A DNA stretch of 60,095 nt from Chlorobaculum sp. 24CR (GCF_004118635.1 NZ_SDGU01000062.1:1-60095); one strand, 5' to 3'; positions 32,687 to 42,248 are shown, counted from the stretch's first letter. A program made the numbers and translations. Notes: generated by a model from the letters alone, not told the origin.

Positions 32687-33346
32687 ATGTTTGAACATGC
32701 AGGTGGTGGAATTGTGACGCTGATTGCCGGAGCCGGACCGGTGGTGCTGCTGGTGCTGCTGGTGCTCGTCGTGTTTTCCATCATTTCCTGGGCGATCATC
32801 GCCTGGAAGTTCGGGTTTGTCAGAAAGTCGATCAGGGAGTCGCAGGATTTTCTCGAGTCGTTTTTCGACCTCCAGAATGCCGACAAGCTCTTCGCGGTGA
32901 GCGAAAATTACCGGAACGGTTCGCTTCCGAGAGTGTTTCGCGCCGGTTACATCGAGTTCAGCGGAATCCGTGACCGCGCCGCCGCGTCAAATATCAAAGA
33001 GCGCATCAGACTCTCCGTCAAGCGGGAGGTCAACGCCGAGAGCAAGCGCCTGACCCGCATGGTGCCGTTTCTGGCCACGGTCGGCAACACCGCGCCGTTC
33101 ATCGGACTATTTGGCACCGTCTGGGGCATCATGAGCGCGTTCCAGAATATCGGCCTCATGAAATCGGCATCGCTGGCCGCGGTCGCTCCGGGCATCTCGG
33201 AGGCGCTCGTGGCCACGGCGACCGGCCTGGTGGCGGCCATTCCCGCCGTGATGGGCTACAACTACCTGACTCATCAGATCGGTCAGATCGAACGTGATAT
33301 GGAGGATTTTGCGCCGGACTTTGTCGATTCATTTTTCAACCAGTAA
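32687..33346 (+). CDS. tolQ: TolQ/ExbB proton channel subunit
   Basis: This 219-residue inner-membrane protein has three predicted helices (about residues 17-39, 133-155 and 165-190). The conserved MotA/TolQ/ExbB core reads ATVGNTAPFIGLFGTVWGIM and then SEALVATATGLVAAIPAVMGYN. With TolR it uses the proton gradient to drive the Tol-Pal system in outer-membrane constriction. It precedes tolR by 14 bases. TolQ rather than ExbB is preferred because tolB and pal follow. Confidence 0.88.
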   Translation: MFEHAGGGIVTLIAGAGPVVLLVLLVLVVFSIISWAIIAWKFGFVRKSIRESQDFLESFFDLQNADKLFAVSENYRNGSLPRVFRAGYIEFSGIRDRAAASNIKERIRLSVKREVNAESKRLTRMVPFLATVGNTAPFIGLFGTVWGIMSAFQNIGLMKSASLAAVAPGISEALVATATGLVAAIPAVMGYNYLTHQIGQIERDMEDFAPDFVDSFFNQ

Positions 33347-33360
33347 GCGGGAGCACGTCG

Positions 33361-33780
33361 ATGATGACCGGTCAGAAAACCAGGCTCATGAGTGACGTCA
33401 ACGTAACGCCTTTCGTTGACGTCATGCTGGTGTTACTCGTCATTTTCATGGTGACCGCGCCCATGATGACCAGCGGCATGAAGGTGGAGGTGCCGCAGAC
33501 TACGCATGAGCGGATGGATATCGATCCGAAAGGGCTGGTGGTAAGCGTCGATGCGTCGAGGAAGATCATGATTAACGACTATCAGCTCGACGCCTCGGAG
33601 ATCGCCGGGCGGCTGCCGAAAATCCTTGAATCGATGAAGGCTCAGGAGGTCTATCTCAAGGCCGACAAATCACTGCCGTACGGTTTCGTCATGTCGGTGA
33701 TGGCCTCGATCAGGGAGGCCGGGGTGGAAAAGATCGGCATGGTCACCGAGCCGGTGACGCCTGATACGCAAGAACGCTGA
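33361..33780 (+). CDS. tolR: TolR/ExbD family protein
   Basis: This 139-residue protein has one N-terminal helix with the proton-path aspartate in DVNVTPFVDVMLVLLVIFMV, followed by a periplasmic domain with YLKADKSLPYG. It is the partner of TolQ. Gene spacing to its neighbours is 14-15 bases. Confidence 0.88.
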   Translation: MMTGQKTRLMSDVNVTPFVDVMLVLLVIFMVTAPMMTSGMKVEVPQTTHERMDIDPKGLVVSVDASRKIMINDYQLDASEIAGRLPKILESMKAQEVYLKADKSLPYGFVMSVMASIREAGVEKIGMVTEPVTPDTQER

Positions 33781-33795
33781 TTCGACACGCAAGGT

Positions 33796-34704
33796 ATGCA
33801 GAGCAGAGATGAACTGAAGCAGGAAGAACGGCGGTTTTACGTCTGGATCGGCATTGCCGCGGCGGCGCACGTGGCCGTTGTCGTGGCTGTCGTAGTGTTT
33901 CAGCTTCTTTACGTCCGGATGCATCCTCCGCTGAAGATCGTCAATGTTTCGCTGGTGCAGATGCCCGGCCTGCCCGGCCCGGCAGGCGGGCCGAAAATTC
34001 CCGAAGCGCCGCCAGCCGACGTCGAGGGGGAGCCGGAGCAATCTGAACCCGTCGCCGTAAAAAAGGTTTCCGAACCGGCGCCGAAAGCTGAAAAAAAGGT
34101 TCCCGAACCGGCAGTAGCCAAAAAGATTCCTGAAAAGCCTCCGGCCAAAGCTCCGGTCAAGGCTCCCGAACCGGCGCCGAAGAAACCGAGCGCTGTGGAT
34201 GAACGGAAAAATCTCCAGGCGGCGCTTGAGAAGCTGAAAAGCAAATCGTCCGCCGAGAAACCGGAAACAGGCAAATCCTCGGCAGCAAGCAATCTCAGCA
34301 GTACCCTGGCCAATCTTCAGAAAAAGGTGGCCTCCGGGGGATCGGGAAGCGCCTACTCCGGTTCTGGTTCAGGCGCGGGCGGGGGCCGTTACGGCAGTGG
34401 AGGCGGAGGAGCGTTCGATCCTTACGCGGCAAAAATTGCCGGTATCATCCAGAATAACTGGTCTTTTTCCAGCCAGATGGTGCGAAGCGCCGCCGGGCTG
34501 GAGGTCTATGTATCTCTTCTGATTCTGCCGGACGGGTCGGTCAGCGAGATTCGTTATGACCGGAAATCATCGAGCGAATACCTGAACAATTCCGTCAGGG
34601 TCGCCCTTGCCAAATCAACGCCTTTTCCGGCACTCCCCAGGGATCGGGCCACCAAAGGCATCTGGATCGGGTTTGTTTTCACCCCGGAAGGGATCAAGCC
34701 CTGA
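33796..34704 (+). CDS. TolA/TonB-like energy transducer
   Basis: This 302-residue protein has one N-terminal helix (about residues 16-38), a long Pro/Lys/Ala-rich spacer with repeated EPAPK, KVPEPA and KAPVKAPEP units, a Gly/Ser-rich hinge (GSGSAYSGSGSGAGGG) and a C-terminal TonB/TolA domain (DPYAAKIAGIIQNNWSF to TKGIWIGFVFTPEG). Its place between tolR and tolB suggests the TolA role, linking the TolQR motor to TolB-Pal; a TonB role is less likely, though the sequence alone does not decide. Confidence 0.75.
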   Translation: MQSRDELKQEERRFYVWIGIAAAAHVAVVVAVVVFQLLYVRMHPPLKIVNVSLVQMPGLPGPAGGPKIPEAPPADVEGEPEQSEPVAVKKVSEPAPKAEKKVPEPAVAKKIPEKPPAKAPVKAPEPAPKKPSAVDERKNLQAALEKLKSKSSAEKPETGKSSAASNLSSTLANLQKKVASGGSGSAYSGSGSGAGGGRYGSGGGGAFDPYAAKIAGIIQNNWSFSSQMVRSAAGLEVYVSLLILPDGSVSEIRYDRKSSSEYLNNSVRVALAKSTPFPALPRDRATKGIWIGFVFTPEGIKP

Positions 34705-34891
34705 AGCGCCTCATGTTACAGGATTTTACCGTTTCGTGAAGGCTTTGCATGAAATGGTATAGCTGTTTCGTGTATATTTCGGTGTATTGATTTTGGTCGC
34801 TGTTTGCCGTGGCTTCCGCGCGCCAGGGGTTGCCGGTCGGCTGTTTCCGTATTGCAAGCTGTTCAGAAAACGTCAATTCATTCAGGTCACC

Positions 34892-36196
34892 ATGAGAAAC
34901 ACCAGGATTCCGTTTATTCATATCGCCATTGCGCTGTGCTGCATACTGCTGCTTCCGCTCAGGCTCAGAGCCGAAGATGCCGCTGAATACATCGCGATTC
35001 GCAAAGAGGGAGCCAGCAGGATCGCCATCGTCCTCGACAAAACGGCTTCCGATGGAGCCAGGCAGGCGGAGTGGGCCAGAAGCCTCGACAACACCATCAA
35101 CAAAGGACTCGATTTCACCGGTCTGTTCAATCTGCTGCCAGCCCCGCTCAATATCAGGAATGCCCAGGGCGGCGCGCTCAATCTCGCCTCCATCGCTTCC
35201 GTCGGCGGCGATATTTACGCGGGAGGTTCGGTGACGAAGAAAGCGGGCAAGCCCGTTCTCGAAATGCACGTTTATGACACCTCCGGCAAGTCGCTGCTCG
35301 CCCGCGCCTATACCGGGGACGAAACGCAGCTCCGGGCAATCGGCTTGCGTTTCTGCGCTGATCTGGTCGAACTGCTCACCGGCAAACGCTCCGTCTTTGG
35401 CACCAAAATCGTTTTTGTTTCCAACCGTACCGGCCACAAAGAGGTTTATACGTGTGATTTCGACGGAGAGAACGTCGTGCAGCTCACCAATTCAAACTCG
35501 ATCTCTCTGACGCCGGTCATTTCGCCCGACGGCAACTACATCGCATGGACGGATTATACAAGCGGAAGGCCCGATCTCTATATCAAGAATCTTGCAACCG
35601 GAGCGAAAGTCTCGGTCAACAAGCACGGCGTGTGCATCAGCCCGGCATGGCGGCCAGGCACCAACACGCTGGTCACGACGCTCTCCTACCAGGGCGATCA
35701 GGATTTGTATCTCATCAGGGCTGACGGCACGGTCGAGCGCCGGTTGACCAAAGGCGGCGGCATCGATGTTTCACCCTCCTTTTCGCCTGACGGGTCGAAA
35801 ATGGCGTTTGTTTCGACCCGTCAGGGCGGCCCCCAGATTTTTATCCAGGATATGAACAGCGGCCAGGCTCGGCGTCTGACCTATAGCGGCACCTACAATA
35901 CCCAGCCCTCATGGTCTCCATCCGGGGATAAAATCTTGTACTCCTCAATGCAAAAGAGTGGTGAAATCAATATATTTATGATAAATGCCGACGGCTCACG
36001 TCTGCTTCAACTGACCAGTGGCGCGGGTAACAACGAGTACCCGTCGTGGTCGCCCGACGGCAGCATGATTGTTTTTTCATCGACCAGGGACGGGAAACGA
36101 AAGCTCTATGTGATGAATGTGGATGGCGCCAACCAGAAGCCACTGCTTCGCATGGCAGGTGAACAGCAACAGCCCTCATGGTCTGGGAGCAAGTAA
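34892..36196 (+). CDS. tolB: Tol-Pal system beta-propeller protein TolB
   Basis: This 434-residue periplasmic protein has a signal peptide (MRNTRIPFIHIAIALCCILL...RAEDAAEY), an N-terminal TolB domain and a C-terminal beta-propeller of WD40-like (PD40) blades, recognisable by repeated SFSPDGSKMAFVSTRQG, SWSPSGDKILYSS and SWSPDGSMIVFSSTRDG. It binds Pal and moves between Pal and TolA. The ATG at 34892 is chosen because it opens the signal peptide; the frame is open from 34787. A 187-base gap separates it from the TolA-like gene. Confidence 0.9.
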   Translation: MRNTRIPFIHIAIALCCILLLPLRLRAEDAAEYIAIRKEGASRIAIVLDKTASDGARQAEWARSLDNTINKGLDFTGLFNLLPAPLNIRNAQGGALNLASIASVGGDIYAGGSVTKKAGKPVLEMHVYDTSGKSLLARAYTGDETQLRAIGLRFCADLVELLTGKRSVFGTKIVFVSNRTGHKEVYTCDFDGENVVQLTNSNSISLTPVISPDGNYIAWTDYTSGRPDLYIKNLATGAKVSVNKHGVCISPAWRPGTNTLVTTLSYQGDQDLYLIRADGTVERRLTKGGGIDVSPSFSPDGSKMAFVSTRQGGPQIFIQDMNSGQARRLTYSGTYNTQPSWSPSGDKILYSSMQKSGEINIFMINADGSRLLQLTSGAGNNEYPSWSPDGSMIVFSSTRDGKRKLYVMNVDGANQKPLLRMAGEQQQPSWSGSK

Positions 36197-36232
36197 CGTT
36201 TTTTTGTCAACCTTTAAACTTGAGAGGGATTT

Positions 36233-36688
36233 ATGACAAACGTTAAAAAAATCACCAGAAGGGCGTTGTCTATTCCAGCGATGCTGCTTCTCGGCGCATG
36301 CTGCACTGCTCCTCCGCCGCCGCCATCACCGCCGCCGCCACCGCCGCCGATACCAAAAGTTGAATTGGGCGATGTTTTCTTTGATTTCGACCGCTCCGCC
36401 ATCACTCCGGCAGGCGAGGATCAGCTCAAGACGAATGCCGAGTGGATGGCTGTCAACAAGGGCAAGAGCCTGGTCATTCAGGGCCATTGCGACGAACGGG
36501 GCACCTCGGAGTACAATATGGCGCTCGGCGAACGCAGAGCGGAGTCTGCCATGAAAGCCATGATGGGGCTTGGCGCTGATGAAACTCGCATGAGCGCGGT
36601 CAGTTACGGCGAAGAAAAGCCGTTCGATACCGGCCACGACGAAGCTGCATGGGCCAGGAACAGGCGGGCGCATTTTGAAGAGAAGTGA
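36233..36688 (+). CDS. pal: Peptidoglycan-associated lipoprotein, first paralogue
   Basis: This 151-residue outer-membrane lipoprotein has the lipobox LLGAC, a run of about 15 prolines with two serines as spacer, and an OmpA-like domain ([44 protein letters not shown]) that binds meso-diaminopimelate in peptidoglycan. The C-terminal [11 protein letters not shown] is typical of Pal. It is followed 76 bases later by a second, clearly homologous gene. Confidence 0.88.
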   Translation: MTNVKKITRRALSIPAMLLLGACCTAPPPPPSPPPPPPPIPKVELGDVFFDFDRSAITPAGEDQLKTNAEWMAVNKGKSLVIQGHCDERGTSEYNMALGERRAESAMKAMMGLGADETRMSAVSYGEEKPFDTGHDEAAWARNRRAHFEEK

Positions 36689-36764
36689 ATGTATTGTGAT
36701 GATCCGGATGGTTTTCAAGCCATCCGGGCTGTTTTGATTATATCAACGTAACGAGGGCAATCCC

Positions 36765-37271
36765 ATGAGACATACTTTACCAGGATTTATCGGTGCTGCC
36801 ATGATTATTTTGGCTGGCTGTTCTTCGAAGAGCGCAGTATCAACAGATGACACCTCCGGAGCCGGTTACGGATCGGGAAAAGGAGACGGAGCAGGAGCGG
36901 GCGTGAGCGTCGAAGACATGGGGCAGGGGGGAAGAGCCGGTTCAGTTGTCGGCGACATCTTCTTCGATTTTGACAGTTCAGCCCTGAGCTCCGAAGCACA
37001 GGAGCAGTTGAGTCAGAATGCGGCCTGGCTGCAAAAACATCCGGGTTCTGCCGTGACTATCGAGGGCCATTGCGATGAGCGGGGAACAGACGAGTACAAT
37101 ATTGCGCTTGGCGAGCGCCGCGCCGATGCGGCCCGGAGTTATCTGGTCAACCTCGGCGTAGCCGACGGCAGTCTTTCCACTGTCAGCTTCGGTGAAGAGA
37201 GGCCATTCGACCCCGGCCACAACGAAGAGGCCTGGGCAAAGAACAGAAGAGACCACTTCGTCACGAAGTAA
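36765..37271 (+). CDS. Peptidoglycan-associated lipoprotein, second paralogue
   Basis: This 168-residue lipoprotein has lipobox ILAGC at residues 15-19, a Gly/Ser-rich spacer ([16 protein letters not shown]) instead of polyproline, and an OmpA-like domain with [35 protein letters not shown] and [13 protein letters not shown]. The two Pal proteins share most of the OmpA core but have different linkers, so a tandem duplication with divergent spacers is likely. A hairpin terminator lies 24 bases after it. Confidence 0.85.
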   Translation: MRHTLPGFIGAAMIILAGCSSKSAVSTDDTSGAGYGSGKGDGAGAGVSVEDMGQGGRAGSVVGDIFFDFDSSALSSEAQEQLSQNAAWLQKHPGSAVTIEGHCDERGTDEYNIALGERRADAARSYLVNLGVADGSLSTVSFGEERPFDPGHNEEAWAKNRRDHFVTK

Positions 37272-37295
37272 GCCTTCCGATCGAATGAGCACAAT

Positions 37296-37330
37296 ACCGG
37301 AAGCCGGGTAATGTCCGGTCTCCGGTTTTT
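37296..37330 (+). terminator. Terminator between pal2 and ybgF
   Basis: ACCGGA-A-GCCGG pairs with CCGG-TC-TCCGGT around GTAATGT, followed by TTTTTGTT. It would end or attenuate transcription after the second pal gene and before ybgF. Confidence 0.65.
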
Positions 37331-37356
37331 GTTATTAATGAACCAATTATCGATTC

Positions 37357-38178
37357 ATGATGAAAACCAGGCGCTTTTTATTTATTCCAGCGGTTCTGCT
37401 TTCGGCATGTGCATCGCAGAACGATATGAACTATGTTCAGGGAGAGGTTTCACAGCTCAGGCAGGAGTCGAAGGTCATCAAGCAGCAATCAGCCGGCTCC
37501 TATTCCGAAATGACCCAGTACCGTGAAGAGGTCGCTTCTCTTCACGGGAAGATCGATGAACTGCAATACGACTATCAGAGCTCGAAGAGAAGGCTCGATA
37601 TGGAGGATTCGCTGCTGGTCAGAAAAACCGATGATCTGGAAAGCCGGATTGAACGGATTGAGCAGTACCTCGGAATCGAGAGCGCCAGAACAGGCAAGTC
37701 TGCTGCACCGAGAGTCATGCCACCCCCGCAGCAGCCTTCGGCATCGGGAGCCGCTCCCGCCAAAGAGGCTGGTCAGTCGAAGGCAGAGCCGCCAGCGGAA
37801 GCACCAGCAACCGGCGAGGTGCTGCTCAACGAGGGGCTTATCAAGATGAAAAAAGAGGATTTTAATGGTGCTCGCGAGAAGTTCAGTGCATTCATGGCCG
37901 CCAATCCCAAATCTCCGAAGGTGGCCGATGCCCAGTTCTACGTGGCGGAATCCTATTTCAACGAAAAGTGGTACGAAAAGGCCATTCTCGAATATCAGGT
38001 CGTGATCGCCCGCTACACCAAGAGCGCCAAGCGGCCCGCCGCCTTGTACAAGCAGGGACTCTCTTTCTCGAAAATCGGAGACGAGGCCAACGCGAAAGCG
38101 CGATATAAGGATGTGGTCAATCTCTATCCGAAAGCTCCGGAAGCGAAGCTCGCTCAAAAGGGTCTCGAAAAGAAATAA
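37357..38178 (+). CDS. ybgF: Tol-Pal system protein YbgF/CpoB
   Basis: This 273-residue lipoprotein or exported protein has lipobox-like LLSAC (residues 14-18), a coiled-coil N-terminal part (about residues 25-110, Glu/Gln-rich with REEVASLHGKIDEL), a Pro/Ala-rich linker and C-terminal TPRs (NEGLIKMKKEDFNGAREKFSAF, then DAQFYVAESYFNEKWYEKAI). CpoB/YbgF coordinates Tol-Pal activity with cell-wall synthesis. Its place at the end of the tol-pal cluster is the usual one. Confidence 0.85.
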   Translation: MMKTRRFLFIPAVLLSACASQNDMNYVQGEVSQLRQESKVIKQQSAGSYSEMTQYREEVASLHGKIDELQYDYQSSKRRLDMEDSLLVRKTDDLESRIERIEQYLGIESARTGKSAAPRVMPPPQQPSASGAAPAKEAGQSKAEPPAEAPATGEVLLNEGLIKMKKEDFNGAREKFSAFMAANPKSPKVADAQFYVAESYFNEKWYEKAILEYQVVIARYTKSAKRPAALYKQGLSFSKIGDEANAKARYKDVVNLYPKAPEAKLAQKGLEKK

Positions 38179-38185
38179 TCAGTCG

Positions 38186-38215
38186 AAAAAGCCCGGATTA
38201 TCACCGGGCTTTTTT
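38186..38215 (+). terminator. Rho-independent terminator after ybgF
   Basis: AAAAAGCCCGG (38186-38196) pairs with CCGGGCTTTTTT (38204-38215) around a 7-base loop. Confidence 0.88.
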
Positions 38216-38224
38216 CATGCACAA

Positions 38225-38257
38225 AAAAAGAGCCTCTGCTATTGCAGGGCTCTTTTT
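38225..38257 (-). terminator. Rho-independent terminator for the convergent gene
   Basis: AAAAAGAGCC (38225-38234) pairs with GGCTCTTTTT (38248-38257). On the minus strand it gives a stem ending in TTTTT about 40 bases after the stop of the hypothetical gene at 38297. Confidence 0.75.
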
Positions 38258-38296
38258 GAACAGATATGCCTGAGAGAGGTGCTGAAACAAACCTGT

Positions 38297-38761
38297 TTAT
38301 TTGAAGAACTGGTCGAGAGTATAAATCTTGTTGTCGAGTTCCACGCACAGACCCTTGCCTTCGCGGTAGAAAACGGGAATGTCCCTCATGGTCCATTTGA
38401 CGCCGCGCTTGTCGAAGTCGATGACGTAGCGGTTCTCCATGTCGATCACCTGTTTGCCAATGTTAATGGCGATGTCGGGCTGGGTGGTGAGGACGTAAAT
38501 TTCGATTTCGCCATCGATGAGCCTGCGGATCATCTCCGGGGTCGGCGACAGCTTGCGGCGGCCCGATGAGGGGACGAGCTCAATCTGGAGCCTGTCGTTG
38601 CGATCACGCTTTGCTGATGTGATGAAATACTTTTCGGCTTTGTGTGCCGCATTTCCTGACCAGGGGCCGGAAACAGAGTTGCGAACCTGGTTGGTCGCGG
38701 TTTGCGGACGGCTTAGCTGAGGCTGCATGGTTCTGCTCGGTTTGATTGGCTGACTGGGCAC
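38297..38761 (-). CDS. Conserved-looking hypothetical protein
   Basis: I do not recognise this protein of up to 154 residues. The first 40 residues are low-complexity and Gln/Ser/Arg-rich; from about residue 43 ([21 protein letters not shown]) it looks folded, with a helix ([21 protein letters not shown]) and a strand-rich end ([26 protein letters not shown]). It could be a small single-domain protein of the green sulfur bacteria. The GTG at 38761 opens the frame; the ATG at 38728 is an equally good start. A terminator on its strand follows the stop, which supports real expression. Confidence 0.5.
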   Translation of the reverse strand: MPSQPIKPSRTMQPQLSRPQTATNQVRNSVSGPWSGNAAHKAEKYFITSAKRDRNDRLQIELVPSSGRRKLSPTPEMIRRLIDGEIEIYVLTTQPDIAINIGKQVIDMENRYVIDFDKRGVKWTMRDIPVFYREGKGLCVELDNKIYTLDQFFK

Positions 38762-39024
38762 CTCTCGGTGGTGTAAACCTTAGATGAGTTAAGTTAGCAA
38801 AAGGTCTGCAAATAAAAAAAGATTTCGTCGCTCCGCCAGCCTCCTTTGCGGAAAGTTGTGCGTCACGATTTTCCGTTTTTTCAGGCTTTCGGCGCAGTTT
38901 CAGCCATAGCATTGCTGTTAGCGAGATGTTGTGAATCTGGCACTATGCCGTAACTGTTCAGTTGTTGCGTATATTTACATCTCAAGCGATCTTTTTGACG
39001 GCTGCTGAATCAAGAGAATCAAGC

Positions 39025-41472
39025 ATGAAAGTCTTCATCAGTTCGACCTGGATGGATTTGATCGACTACCGCGCCGCAGCGATTCGCGCCGTGGAGGGGA
39101 CGAATTATCAGGCGGGAAAAATGGAGGTCTTCGGCGCACGTCCGGATGAGCCGACGGTTGCCTGTCTGAAAGAGGTTGAGGAGTGCGAGATATTCATCGG
39201 GATTTATGCCCTTCGCTACGGGTTTGTTCCTGATGGTTCGGATAGTTCCATCACCGAGCTGGAATATGTTCACGCGAAAAAACTGGGCAAGGAGATTTAT
39301 TGCTTTTTGCTGGATGAGGAAAATCAGGGTTGGTTGACAAAATGGATTGAAGATGAACCGGGAAAATCAAAGCTCAAGGATTTCAAAAAGGGCGTCCAAA
39401 AATTGCATGTTTGTGACTATTTCACTACGCCTGACGATTTGAGAGCCAAAGTTGCCAACGCTCTCAGTCATTTCGTTGCTAATCACAACGGATCGTCGGC
39501 ATCCGATCAAACCTGTCCATTTCCAAAACCAACCGGCAACTCGCTGCCGCGTGAGGGCTTCTTCGTCGGGCGCGAGGCGGAGCGCAAGACCATCGCGGCG
39601 GCGCTTTCGCCGGAGTCACGGACGTGGGGGGCGTTGATCGATGGACCGGGCGGGATCGGCAAAACGGCGCTGGCGATCAAGGCCGCGCACGAAGCGCCGG
39701 AGGGTTTGTTCGAGCGCAAGATTTTCATATCGGCGAAGGTGCGCGAACTGACGTCGGATGGCGAAAAGCCGCTGACCGACTTTACCCGTCCGACCTGGAT
39801 TGCGATGCTCGATGAGCTGGGCAGGGAACTCGGCGAAGAGAATCTGGAACGGCTCGCGCCCGACGAACGCCCGAACGTGTTGCGTCTTGCGCTGGCGGGC
39901 AAGAGGGCGCTGATCGTGTTCGACAATCTGGAAACCCTGCCCGAAGAGGAGCGCACACGCCTGTTCCAGTTCCTCTCGCGCCTGCCCGACGGCAACAAAG
40001 CCATCGTCACCTCGCGCCGCCGCACGGACGTGGACGCCCGCATCGTGCGCCTCGACCGCCTTTCGCGCGACGAAGCGATGGAGCTGATCGCCGAGCTTGC
40101 GAAAAAATATCCGCGCCTCGAACGCACCTCGGAGAAAAAGCGCGACGACCTGTACAGCATGACGCATGGCAATCCTTTACTTATCCGCTGGATTGCGGGG
40201 CAGTTGGGACGCGAAGGTTCACAATACCGCACTATCGCTGACGCCTGCGCATTTATCGAAAAAGCGCCAAAAGGCAATGATCCGCTCGAATATATCTTCG
40301 GTGATTTGCTGGAGAGCGTTACTGAAAACGAAACGCTCGTCCTCGCTGCGCTGACCTATTTCACCACACCAGCCAAGCTGAAATGGCTGGCTCAGATGAC
40401 CGCCTTACCCGAACGTGCCGCCGAAACCGCACTTGAAGATTTGACTAATCGCGCAATATTGATTTCCGATCTCGAATCTCAGACATATTATCTCCCACCT
40501 CTTGCATCGAAATTCATAAAAACCCGCCGTTCGGAAGCTGTGAGTCAGATCGGCGATGAAATGGCAAGCCGTGTCTATGCTCTTGTGATGCAATACGGTG
40601 GTGATACCAATTACGAGGGTTTCAGTACGCTTGATGCCGAATGGGGATTCATTTCCGCAGCTCTTCCGAGTTTATTGGCGAGCGATAATGATCGATTACA
40701 AACTGTGTGCGACCAACTTGACCAGTTTCTTGATTTTACAGGCAGATGGGATGAACTGCTTTGGTTACAGGAATACGCAGAGGTACGCGCTGTCGATGCT
40801 AACGATAAAGAGAATGCCGGTTTGCAGGCATTTCGGGTAGGATGGGTTTATTATATTAGAAATCAGCCTACCGAAGTGCTGGCGTGTGCCTCTCGTTCTT
40901 TTGAGTATTGGCAACAGAATTCTTCGCCAAATAAAGCAAAGGCTATCCGTTTGCGTGGTCTCGGTTTCAAACTGAAAAAAAACTATCGCGCTGCAATTGC
41001 AGCATACCATGAAGCATTGGAGCTTTTTCGTTTATATGCTCCCGAAAGCGAAAATTATTCTATTGCGCTAAATTCTCTTGCAGAAGCTGAGCGAGAAAAC
41101 GATGATTACTCCGCTGCAGAGAGACATTACCTTGAAGCCTTGTGCATTGCAAAAAAAATCAAAGATGATGAAGGTGTTGCTACCTATACCGGCAATTTGG
41201 CAGAACTCGCTCTCGACCGTAAGCAATGGGCGGAAGCCGAAAGACTTGCACACGAAGCATTCACTGTCGCGGAAAAAGTTGGGAGGCAGAAATTGATCGC
41301 TCGTGATAGCCACAGCATCGCTAAAGCCTTGCTCAAGCAAAAACAAAATCTTGAAGAAGCTTTATCTTTTGCCCGTCGTGCCGTTGAGATTTTGACTCGT
41401 CTGCGTCATTCTGATTTGCCCGAAGCCCAGCAAACCCTCGCGGAGATCGAAAAGGCAATGAGCGGCGAGTGA
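39025..41472 (+). CDS. DUF4062-STAND NTPase-TPR protein
   Basis: This 815-residue multidomain protein has, in order: an N-terminal DUF4062-like/TIR-like fold (MKVFISSTWMDLIDYRAAAIRAV, IFIGIYALRYGFVP, SITELEYVHAKKLGK; residues 1-150); a STAND/NB-ARC NTPase (FFVGREAE, Walker A GPGGIGKTAL at 207, Walker B ALIVFDNLE at 295, sensor IVTSRRR at 327, GNPLLIRWIAGQL); a winged-helix-like segment; and C-terminal TPRs (about 600-810). Such NLR-like proteins sense phage or stress signals through the repeats and fire an N-terminal effector. It is monocistronic. A phage-defence role is an inference. Confidence 0.8.
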   Translation: MKVFISSTWMDLIDYRAAAIRAVEGTNYQAGKMEVFGARPDEPTVACLKEVEECEIFIGIYALRYGFVPDGSDSSITELEYVHAKKLGKEIYCFLLDEENQGWLTKWIEDEPGKSKLKDFKKGVQKLHVCDYFTTPDDLRAKVANALSHFVANHNGSSASDQTCPFPKPTGNSLPREGFFVGREAERKTIAAALSPESRTWGALIDGPGGIGKTALAIKAAHEAPEGLFERKIFISAKVRELTSDGEKPLTDFTRPTWIAMLDELGRELGEENLERLAPDERPNVLRLALAGKRALIVFDNLETLPEEERTRLFQFLSRLPDGNKAIVTSRRRTDVDARIVRLDRLSRDEAMELIAELAKKYPRLERTSEKKRDDLYSMTHGNPLLIRWIAGQLGREGSQYRTIADACAFIEKAPKGNDPLEYIFGDLLESVTENETLVLAALTYFTTPAKLKWLAQMTALPERAAETALEDLTNRAILISDLESQTYYLPPLASKFIKTRRSEAVSQIGDEMASRVYALVMQYGGDTNYEGFSTLDAEWGFISAALPSLLASDNDRLQTVCDQLDQFLDFTGRWDELLWLQEYAEVRAVDANDKENAGLQAFRVGWVYYIRNQPTEVLACASRSFEYWQQNSSPNKAKAIRLRGLGFKLKKNYRAAIAAYHEALELFRLYAPESENYSIALNSLAEAERENDDYSAAERHYLEALCIAKKIKDDEGVATYTGNLAELALDRKQWAEAERLAHEAFTVAEKVGRQKLIARDSHSIAKALLKQKQNLEEALSFARRAVEILTRLRHSDLPEAQQTLAEIEKAMSGE

Positions 41473-41513
41473 GCGTTTTTCTATCATCCATCATAATCCT
41501 TTACCGTAGTTCC

Positions 41514-41966
41514 ATGCACAGAAAAGAAAAAGCGCTCCAGTTGTTCAGCAACCGTTGCAATTGCAGCCAGGCGGTGTTCGCGGCTTTTCGGGAGGCGGAG
41601 GTGCTTGACGAAGCGAGCGCTTTGCGGCTTGCAACAATGTTCGGTGGCGGCGTGGCCGGGTCGGGCGGCGGGATGTGCGGCGCGGTTACCGGGGCGCTCC
41701 TGGCGTTGTCGATGCGCTACGGCATGGGCGGCATCGGGGAGCTGGCGAACAAAAAGAGGACGTACGAGCTTGGGCGGCAGTTCATGGAGGCGTTCGAGAA
41801 GCGCATGGGTTCATGCCGTTGCGAGTCGATGCTCGGTCTCTGCATCGGCGAACCGGACAGCCTGCAACAAGCCCGCGAGCTGAAACTGTTTGAAACGGTG
41901 TGCGTCGATGCGGTCGGCGCGGCCTCGGATATTCTGGAGGAGATGCTCAGCGCCGACGTTCCGTGA
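41514..41966 (+). CDS. C_GCAxxG_C_C family redox protein
   Basis: This 150-residue protein has the family signature: NRCNCSQAVFAAF, then FGGGVAGSGGGMCGAVTGALLALS, then a late pair of cysteines (GSCRCESMLG...C) and a final VCVDAVG. Members are predicted metal- or redox-active proteins, sometimes annotated as split-soret cytochrome-like or C-GCAxxG-C-C proteins; no function is proven. The ATG at 41514 is the likely start; the frame opens at 41469, just across the end of the STAND gene. Confidence 0.75.
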   Translation: MHRKEKALQLFSNRCNCSQAVFAAFREAEVLDEASALRLATMFGGGVAGSGGGMCGAVTGALLALSMRYGMGGIGELANKKRTYELGRQFMEAFEKRMGSCRCESMLGLCIGEPDSLQQARELKLFETVCVDAVGAASDILEEMLSADVP

Positions 41967-42248
41967 CGGGTTGAGATCGCCGCCGGGCGCTCCGTGATTT
42001 CGGCAGCAGATGAAAAGCGGAGGATTGTCTGATCACGGGCAATCTGATTGTTCAGCCGTGTAGCCGGAGAGGCGTTCGTAAACCTGACGGCGGCATCACC
42101 GGCAGTTCGGCTGCAAGAGCGGTTCTCCGGAAACTGCGCGAAAATCCCTGCGCTGTTGCCGTTGCAATTGTTTTATTCACGGGTTATGGCGTATGTTGTT
42201 AGTCACAACAGATTTCGATTTACTGAAAACGAAACCATCCGAAGCGCC
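41967..42248. other. Spacer with possible operator
   Basis: The spacer holds no supported gene. TGTTGT-TAGTC-ACAACA at 42195-42211 is an imperfectly spaced inverted repeat 38 bases before the likely start of the next gene and could be an operator. The reading frame of the next gene stays open across this spacer, so a longer protein starting at 42186 or 42048 is possible. Confidence 0.35.
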
